DNA of 64,000 nt. Origin: Mycolicibacterium lacusdiani. GTDB taxonomy: Bacteria > Actinomycetota > Actinomycetes > Mycobacteriales > Mycobacteriaceae. The notes beneath the pieces were generated by a model. It was not told where the DNA came from and did not search any database. It was given only the letters and a program-made list of their open reading frames with translations. A program made the position numbers and the translations under genes. This document shows, in pieces, positions 58,554-64,000 of this stretch (the stretch's first letter is position 1; every line of letters begins with the position of its first letter). The stretch lies in contig NZ_JAKCFC010000011.1 in assembly GCF_021916785.1 (NCBI RefSeq), forward strand, positions 168,673-232,672. Direction: 5' to 3'.

Positions 58554-60431
58554 CTAGCTGCCGTCCCTGGCGGCGTGCAGTGCGGCGAGTACCTGGACGA
58601 CCAGCGCGTCGATGTCTGCGCCCGCCGTGTCCACCACCAGGTCGGGGTTCTCCGGCGACTCGTAGGGCGCATCGACGCCCGTCAGTCCCTGCAGCTCGCC
58701 CGCCCGCGCCCGCGCGTACAGGCCCTTCGGGTCGCGCTTCTCGCACTCGGCCAGCGACGTCGCGACGTGTACCTCGATGAACGGCAGCTTCGCCGCCTCG
58801 TTGAGCGTCCTGGCGATCTCGCGATCCGAGTTCAGCGGCGACACCAGCGACGCCAAGGCGACCACGCCCGCGTCGGCGAGCAACCGGGTGAGATGACCGA
58901 CGCGCCTGATGTTCTCGGCCCGGTCGCCCGCGGAGAAACCGAGGTCGTCGGACAACCCGTGCCGGATGTTGTCGCCGTCGAGCAGGTAGGCGACGTCACC
59001 GGACTCGACCAGTGCGCGCTCCACCGCGACGGCGAGGGTGGACTTGCCCGACGCGGGAAGTCCGGTGAACCAGATCGTCGCCCCGCGCTGTCCCGTCTTC
59101 TTCCAGCGGTAGCTCCGGTCCAATGACGATGGATGCCAACGGATGTCGTTGCGGGTCTGCTCGCCAGGCTTGATCTCGCGCGCCTCGGTGACGGTGCCCG
59201 CGCCGACGGTGTCGTTGGACGTCTCGTCGATCAGGATGAAGGCGCCGCTGTCCCGGTTGTCGGCGTACGGGTCGGCGACGACCACGGAGCTGGTGCGCAG
59301 CGTCACCGCACCGATGTCGTTGAGCCCCAACTCGACCGGACCGTCGAGGTCGTCGAGCGTCTCCGGGTCGAGCCGGCTGTGCAGCTCCTGGACGGTGGCC
59401 CGAACGGTGCGTGCACCCTGCTTGAGCGCCAGCCGGTCGCCCGCCCGCAGCGGGGTGTCGGCGAACCAGCAGATGGTGGCGAACAATTCGCGGGCCGATA
59501 CCGGCAGCACTGCGTCCGGGGCCCCGCTGACGAACACGTCGCCGCGGCCCACGTCGATGTCGTCGGCGAGTTCGATCGACACCGACAGCGGCGCGACACC
59601 AGTCGTCCTCGCGTCGTCGAGGGTGTCGAGCGCGGTCACCGTGGAGCGCGTCCCGGCTGGCAGCGAGAGCACCGGGTCGCCGACGCGCAGCGTTCCCGCC
59701 GAGATGCGGCCGGTGTAGCGGCGGCGCTGCTCGGCGGTGGGCCGCGACACCCACTGCACGGGCAGTCGCAGCTTCGTCGGTTCCGGGTGTGGCGCGGACA
59801 GTTCGATGCCCTCGAGGTACTCGAGCAGCGTCGGACCGTCGTACCACGGGGTCCGATCCGACCGGTGCACCACGTTGTCGCCGTGCTTGGCGGCGATGGG
59901 GATGACGGCCAGATCCGCGTTGGACACCGAGAAGCCCAGCCGGTCGGCCACCTGCTGCAACTCGGCGCGCACCTCGTCGAAGCGGTTCTGGTCGAAGTCC
60001 ACTAGGTCGATCTTGTTCACCGCGGCCACGAAGTGCTTGATGCCCAACAGCTTTGCGATGCGGGCATGCCTGCGGGTCTGCCGGAGCACACCTGCCCTGG
60101 CGTCGACGAGCAGGATCGCGGCGTGCGCGTTGGACGCCCCGGTGAACATGTTTCGGGTGTACCGCTCGTGGCCCGGGGTGTCAGCGAGGATGTAGCTGCG
60201 GCGCTTGGTCGAGAAGAACCGGTACGCCACGTCGATCGTGATGCCCTGTTCGCGCTCGGCACGCAGTCCGTCCGACAGCGCGGCGAGGTCGGCCACGCCC
60301 GCTTCGTCGGTCACGGCGTCGAGGTGATCCAGCGGCAGGCTGTCGGTGTCGTGCATGAGCCTGCCGATCAGGGTGCTCTTGCCGTCGTCGACCGACCCCG
60401 CCGTGGTGATGCGGAGCAGTTGCCGTGTCAT
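58554..60431 (-). CDS. cysNC: Fused sulfate adenylyltransferase GTPase subunit / APS kinase
   Basis: A 625-residue bifunctional protein. The N-terminal GTPase (CysN, ~1-440) has P-loop GSVDDGKST (~12-20), DTPGHERY and NKID; it drives ATP sulfurylase CysD with GTP. The C-terminal APS kinase (CysC, ~445-625) has GLPASGKST (~458) and phosphorylates APS to PAPS. Together with CysD it makes PAPS, the sulfate donor. In M. tuberculosis this fusion is encoded elsewhere (Rv1286); here it lies next to the sulfotransferase gene. ATG 60431 is chosen: it starts MTRQLLRITTAGS at the fold; the upstream frame has no such content. Confidence 0.93.
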   Translation of the reverse strand: MTRQLLRITTAGSVDDGKSTLIGRLMHDTDSLPLDHLDAVTDEAGVADLAALSDGLRAEREQGITIDVAYRFFSTKRRSYILADTPGHERYTRNMFTGASNAHAAILLVDARAGVLRQTRRHARIAKLLGIKHFVAAVNKIDLVDFDQNRFDEVRAELQQVADRLGFSVSNADLAVIPIAAKHGDNVVHRSDRTPWYDGPTLLEYLEGIELSAPHPEPTKLRLPVQWVSRPTAEQRRRYTGRISAGTLRVGDPVLSLPAGTRSTVTALDTLDDARTTGVAPLSVSIELADDIDVGRGDVFVSGAPDAVLPVSARELFATICWFADTPLRAGDRLALKQGARTVRATVQELHSRLDPETLDDLDGPVELGLNDIGAVTLRTSSVVVADPYADNRDSGAFILIDETSNDTVGAGTVTEAREIKPGEQTRNDIRWHPSSLDRSYRWKKTGQRGATIWFTGLPASGKSTLAVAVERALVESGDVAYLLDGDNIRHGLSDDLGFSAGDRAENIRRVGHLTRLLADAGVVALASLVSPLNSDREIARTLNEAAKLPFIEVHVATSLAECEKRDPKGLYARARAGELQGLTGVDAPYESPENPDLVVDTAGADIDALVVQVLAALHAARDGS

Positions 60432-60459
60432 GACATTCCTCGTCGCTTCGCTCGCCCCA

Positions 60460-61380
60460 TCAGAAGTACCCCTCGCGCTTTCGATCCTCCATCGCCGCAA
60501 CCGAAGTCCGGTCGTCGGCACGGGTCTCGCCTCGCTCGGACACCGTCGCCGCCGAGATCTCCTCGATGACACCGGCGATCTCGGTGGCCCGCGAGCGCAC
60601 GGCGCCGGTGATCGTCAGGTCACCGACCGTGCGGTAGCGCACCCACTCGACCGCGGAGGTCTCCCCGTCCCTTGGCTGCACGTACTCCGAGACCGCGAGC
60701 AGGATGCCGTCGCGCTCGACGACCTCCCGTTCGTGGGCGAAGTAGATCGACGGGAGTTCCAGGCCCTCCAGCTCGATGTAGCGCCAGATGTCCAGCTCGG
60801 TCCAATTGCTCAGCGGGAACACCCGAACCTGTTCCCCCTTGCGGATCCGGCCGTTGTACAGCGACCACGGCTCCGGCCGCTGCGCCCTGGGGTCCCACTG
60901 CCCGAACTCGTCGCGGAAACTCAGGATGCGTTCCTTGGCACGGGCGCGCTCCTCGTCGCGTCGCGCACCACCGAACGCGGCGTCGAAACCGCCGGCCTCC
61001 AGCGCGTCGAGCAGGGTCCGGGTCTGCTGGCGGTTGCGTGACGCACCGGGCCCCGGATCGGGCACGCGTCCGCTGTCGATCGTCTCCTGCACCGAGCCGA
61101 CGATCAGCTTGTGCCCGTGCTCGGCGAGCCTGCGGTCGCGGAACTCGATGACCTCATCGAAGTTGTGGCCGGTGTCGACGTGCAGGACGGGGAATGGCAG
61201 CGGTGAGGGCCGAAAGGCCTTCTCCGCCAGTCGTAGTAGAACGATGGAGTCCTTGCCCGCAGAGAACAGCAGCACCGGTCGCTGCAGTTCGGCAACGACC
61301 TCGCGGATGATGTGGACGGCCTCGGCTTCCAGCACGCGCAGCTCGTCGACGTGCGTCGTGTCCACGGTCGGTGTCGTCAT
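60460..61380 (-). CDS. cysD: Sulfate adenylyltransferase small subunit
   Basis: A 306-residue PP-loop enzyme that makes APS from sulfate and ATP with CysN. The PP-loop is LLFSAGKDS (~37-45); PFPVLHVDTGHNFDE and GARRDEERARAKERI are family signatures. The ATG overlaps the stf0 stop (ATGA at 61377-61380), and cysNC follows 28 nt later, so stf0, cysD and cysNC form one operon. Confidence 0.94.
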   Translation of the reverse strand: MTTPTVDTTHVDELRVLEAEAVHIIREVVAELQRPVLLFSAGKDSIVLLRLAEKAFRPSPLPFPVLHVDTGHNFDEVIEFRDRRLAEHGHKLIVGSVQETIDSGRVPDPGPGASRNRQQTRTLLDALEAGGFDAAFGGARRDEERARAKERILSFRDEFGQWDPRAQRPEPWSLYNGRIRKGEQVRVFPLSNWTELDIWRYIELEGLELPSIYFAHEREVVERDGILLAVSEYVQPRDGETSAVEWVRYRTVGDLTITGAVRSRATEIAGVIEEISAATVSERGETRADDRTSVAAMEDRKREGYF

Positions 61381-62177
61381 ACCGGATAACCTTCCCGTTC
61401 TGCATCGGCGCGGTAGCGCTCGACCCACTCGTCGGACCGGTGATCGGCCTGACGTTCCAGCACCGGCGCGGGCGCCAGCCGTGGATCGAGACCGAGCGCC
61501 TCGAGCACGGTGCCGACCACCTCGGTGAGGTTTCGCCACAACACCGGATACGACACGTCGATGGGGTTTATTCCCTCCTCGGCGAACCAGGCGCGCCACC
61601 CCGCCTCCTGCGCCTGCAGCATCCGAACGACGTGTGCGATGGCGCCCGCGTGGTACTCGGCGCGGGCGTCGCGGACCGGATCGGGCCGTCCGCGCCACAC
61701 CCGCGTCTGCACCGCCCGCCAGAACGACACGGCCTGGGAGACGACGTCGGGCCGGTACACGTGCACCAGGACGGGGTCGCTGCCGACGACGTCGCGGATC
61801 GCGGCGAGCAGCCCGTCCCCCGACCGGTCGGGCAGTCCCTTCGCCCGCTCGGTCAGCAGCGGCGTCTGGTTCCACATCAGCTTGCCGCCCCAGACGCCGT
61901 TCGGCGTGCGCCCGACCGTGCGGATGTAGTCCCGCCAGATCTCGGCAGGCGCAATGTCCGGCTTGCCCTCGTCGAGCGGGTCCAGCAGCTGCAGGATCGA
62001 CTCGTCCTCGGCGCCTGCGAACCACTCGCGGGGCTGCGGGGACTGGCTCGTGGTCGGGAGGTACTGGAAGAACTCCTGCGGCTCGCCAGCGACGCCGGTC
62101 GCGCGCAGCGACTCGACCAGCAGCGTGCTGCCGCTGCGTTGCGAGGCGAGCACCAGGTATGCGGTCGGGGCGGCCAT
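61377..62177 (-). CDS. stf0: Stf0-type sulfotransferase (trehalose 2-sulfotransferase)
   Basis: A 266-residue PAPS-dependent sulfotransferase. The PAPS 5'-phosphosulfate loop is SQRSGSTLL (13-21); the catalytic-base region GEPQEFFQYL follows, and the segment around VYRPDVVSQAVSFWRA binds the 3'-phosphate. Sequence and place match M. tuberculosis Rv0295c (Stf0), which sulfates trehalose at position 2, the first step of sulfolipid synthesis; the M. smegmatis ortholog also does so. Here no later sulfolipid genes are nearby, so the product may remain trehalose-2-sulfate. The ATG has TAGGCT 7 nt upstream. Confidence 0.92.
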   Translation of the reverse strand: MAAPTAYLVLASQRSGSTLLVESLRATGVAGEPQEFFQYLPTTSQSPQPREWFAGAEDESILQLLDPLDEGKPDIAPAEIWRDYIRTVGRTPNGVWGGKLMWNQTPLLTERAKGLPDRSGDGLLAAIRDVVGSDPVLVHVYRPDVVSQAVSFWRAVQTRVWRGRPDPVRDARAEYHAGAIAHVVRMLQAQEAGWRAWFAEEGINPIDVSYPVLWRNLTEVVGTVLEALGLDPRLAPAPVLERQADHRSDEWVERYRADAEREGYPV

Positions 62178-62184
62178 GCGCGGA

Positions 62185-62190
62185 AGCCTA
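62185..62190 (-). promoter_or_regulatory. Putative leaderless -10 element of the stf0-cysD-cysNC operon
   Basis: Minus-strand TAGGCT, 7 nt before the ATG at 62177. Confidence 0.5.
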
Positions 62191-62195
62191 ACCGG

Positions 62196-62230
62196 TGATC
62201 AAAAGCCCTGCCAGAGGGGCTTTTTGATCA
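62196..62230 (-). terminator. Intrinsic-type terminator after the sulfatase gene
   Basis: On the minus strand the arms AAAGCCCC and GGGCTTTT, extended by TGATCA/TGATCA, surround a 7-nt loop, with one bulged base. It ends 12 nt after the sulfatase stop and before the stf0 promoter, so the sulfatase and stf0 operons are probably separate transcripts. Confidence 0.65.
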
Positions 62231-62242
62231 GGTTGAGCAGAA

Positions 62243-63625
62243 CTATTGGCCGTCGTCGTGGATGCCGCGGTCGGAGGCCAGCGCAGACCGGCTGGGCAGC
62301 GGGCGACCCAGAATGCTGAGGTAGGTGTGGGTGTATCGCTCGGAGATGCGGGTGCCCGCGAAGTCCGACGGGATGACGTCGTTGGTCTTCTTCCGCCAGT
62401 CGTCGAGCAGCAGCGCGAGGTCGACGGCGACGGCTTCGTGCTCGGCGGACGGTTCGCCGTCGAGCAGGTTGGTGCTCTCGCCGGGGTCGGCGACCAGGTC
62501 GTAGAGTTCGCGCGCCGGCCGGGGTCCCCGGGTCAGCGGCCCGACGACCTGCCCGGGCGCGCTGTCGGCGATGTCCCATGGCAGGTCGAGCACCGGACGC
62601 GGCGCGTAGTTCTCGATGTAGCTGTACTCCTTGGTCCTGATCGCGCGGATCGGGTCGAAGGAATCGTGGTAGGTCTTCGTGGTGTAGACCTCGCTGCGGG
62701 CAGGCGCGGCCTGCGGTCGGCGTTCCGTCTCAGGCTGGCGCAGCGCAGCGGCGTGCGAGATGCCCTGCACCTCGTCCGGGGCGGCGAGCCCGAGGAGTTC
62801 CAGCAGGGTCGGCACCAGGTCGACACCGCTGAACATCTCGTCGTACACCAGCGGTGCGTGGCCGGACCGCTTCGGCGGACGGACGATGAACGCGATGCCC
62901 GTGCCCGCGTCGTACAGCGTCGACTTCGCCCGCGGCATCGCTGGTCCGTGGTCGGTCATGAACACCACCCAGGTGCTCTGGTCCAGCCCCGTGGTCTCGA
63001 GCGCGTCCAGGATCTGGCCGACGGCCGCGTCGGCGACCGCGATCGATCCGTAGAAGTCCGCGAGGTCCTGCCGCACGTCGTCGGTATCGGGCAGGTAGTC
63101 GGGCAGCGTGACGGCGTTCGGGTCCGCCGGCGTGTACCGGTCATGGGGGTATGGCCGGTGGGTCTCGAAGAACCCGGTGGTCAGCAGGAACGGCTCGGCG
63201 GGCGCCGCGGTCAGCCAGTCCACCGCCTCGTCGACGACGTACTCGCAGAACGAATTGCTGACGTCGTACTCGTCGAAACCGAGCCGCGCCGGGTAGGACG
63301 TCTCGTGCTGCATGCCGAACAAAGCGGTGCGCCAACCCGATTCGGAGAGCAGCTCCGGCAGTGTCCGGACGTCGGCCCGGTACTCCCAACCGTGGTGCGC
63401 CAACCCGATCAGCCCGTTGCTCTGCGGATACCGCCCGGTGAACAGCGAGCCCCGCGACGGTGAGCACAGCGGCGCCGTGGCGTGGGCGCGGGTGAACAGG
63501 ATGCCCTCGGCGGCGAGCCGATCCAGGCGTGGGCTCGACACGTCGGCATGACCGTAGGCGCCCAGGTGCCTGCCGAGGTCGTGCCAGTGCACCAAAAGCA
63601 CGTTGTCGCGCGGGGCTTCGCTCAC
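62243..63625 (-). CDS. Type I sulfatase (formylglycine-dependent)
   Basis: A 460-residue arylsulfatase-like hydrolase. The sulfatase signature CSPSRGSLFTGRYP has Cys54, to be converted to formylglycine by an FGE. Metal ligands include Asp16 (HWHDLG; only one of the usual pair is Asp) and the DHG in MTDHGPAM. It matches Rv0296c in place and length (465 residues). It removes sulfate from an ester; whether that substrate is the Stf0 product is open. There is no signal peptide, so it acts in the cytoplasm. GTG has AAGGA 7 nt upstream. Confidence 0.88.
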   Translation of the reverse strand: MSEAPRDNVLLVHWHDLGRHLGAYGHADVSSPRLDRLAAEGILFTRAHATAPLCSPSRGSLFTGRYPQSNGLIGLAHHGWEYRADVRTLPELLSESGWRTALFGMQHETSYPARLGFDEYDVSNSFCEYVVDEAVDWLTAAPAEPFLLTTGFFETHRPYPHDRYTPADPNAVTLPDYLPDTDDVRQDLADFYGSIAVADAAVGQILDALETTGLDQSTWVVFMTDHGPAMPRAKSTLYDAGTGIAFIVRPPKRSGHAPLVYDEMFSGVDLVPTLLELLGLAAPDEVQGISHAAALRQPETERRPQAAPARSEVYTTKTYHDSFDPIRAIRTKEYSYIENYAPRPVLDLPWDIADSAPGQVVGPLTRGPRPARELYDLVADPGESTNLLDGEPSAEHEAVAVDLALLLDDWRKKTNDVIPSDFAGTRISERYTHTYLSILGRPLPSRSALASDRGIHDDGQ

Positions 63626-63941
63626 TCGTCGTCCTTCACTAGTGGTCCACCAAACACGCCTGGAGCCAGTCCGGCAACCGTTGCGCTCGTCACGAGCAAC
63701 TTAACGACGTTGGCGCTGCGTTCGCTAGCATGGGGCTCCGACAACTTCGGCGTCGAATGCGCCTGTGCGGGCGAATCATCTACAGTCCGTGGTTCATCCC
63801 CAGATTGGCCTTGGGGGCTAGCGGGGTGGCGGGCGAGCGAGAAGAATCGATCAGGTGTTCGATGAATTCGAGGTGCACTGACTCAGACTTCTTGTCACGG
63901 TCGCCGAGTGAAGATTGGTGACATGTCGGAAGGAGTGTCAG
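63626..63941. other. Intergenic region before a transposase
   Basis: 316 bp. I see no supported gene; a short plus-strand frame at 63730-63921 has no family features. The right part, from about 63880, probably holds the left end of an insertion sequence, but its inverted repeat cannot be fixed without the other end. Confidence 0.45.
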
Positions 63942-64000
63942 ATGACCAGGTCGCGGCGGTCGAAGATATCGGCTGAAGACAAGGTTCGGTATGTGTTGGC
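63942..64000 (+). CDS. Transposase N-terminus, cut by the window edge
   Basis: Nineteen codons are visible: MTRSRRSKISAEDKVRYVL. This is the beginning of a helix-turn-helix protein of the IS3/OrfA kind (compare the common SAEEKxxIVL start). GGAAGGAG lies about 8 nt upstream of the ATG. The family is a guess until the rest is seen. Confidence 0.5.
   Translation, partial: MTRSRRSKISAEDKVRYVL

Noticed and set aside
63730..63921. 63-codon plus-strand frame after the sulfatase gene
   Set aside because: No family features and no good ribosome site; likely chance.

Overview
The window is high-GC actinobacterial DNA and almost certainly comes from a rapidly growing mycobacterium (Mycolicibacterium type). 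The main reasons are a complete ESX-3 type VII secretion locus with PE5, PPE4, EsxG and EsxH, gene order matching M. tuberculosis Rv0269c to Rv0296c over much of the right two thirds, a DesA3/oxidoreductase desaturase pair, a PGRS-like repeat protein, and an amine transaminase that I recall as very close to the M. vanbaalenii (R)-selective enzyme. Names and Rv numbers come from memory of the families, not from a search.

Left part (1-19 kb): a degenerate GGDEF membrane protein; a TetR/enoyl-CoA isomerase pair; a tightly overlapping sigma factor, ogt and 2-oxoglutarate dioxygenase operon; a secreted hypothetical; a GlxA-type regulator; YihY and DUF808 membrane proteins; a purine permease; a thioesterase; a GGDEF-EAL protein with an intact EAL site; an LysG-like and a TetR regulator; DesA3 and its ferredoxin-type reductase; a VOC protein, a 57-residue membrane protein, an NAD(P)-binding protein and a STAS protein.

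Middle part (19-39 kb): the polD2 / fadD2 / fadE6 / dehydrogenase / Rv0272c-like / TetR / Rv0276-like block. An approximately 10.5 kb insert separates fadD2 from fadE6. It carries an SDR, a small helical protein, the (R)-amine transaminase with an APC permease and an LysR regulator, a PE-less PGRS-like secreted protein, a DCC-family protein and a large LuxR-type ATPase regulator. Two near-identical 53-bp palindromes lie just downstream of the stop codons of two minus-strand genes in this insert.

Right part (39-64 kb): ESX-3 (eccA3 to eccE3) behind two IdeR-like boxes, implying iron-regulated secretion of EsxG-EsxH for iron acquisition. Next come the Rv0293c-like hydrolase, an amidohydrolase, a Ser/Thr kinase and tam, then stf0-cysD-cysNC, which couples sulfate activation to PAPS with a trehalose-type sulfotransferase, and a Cys-type sulfatase. 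The window ends inside the first codons of a transposase.

Thirteen genes have a TANNNT hexamer 6 or 7 nt before the start codon, the geometry of mycobacterial leaderless promoters. I used this to choose several starts. I see no CRISPR array, tRNA or rRNA. No clearly new multi-gene system stands out; the best candidates for follow-up are the sigma/Ogt/dioxygenase operon, the twin palindromes, the PE-less PGRS protein and the sulfation cluster.
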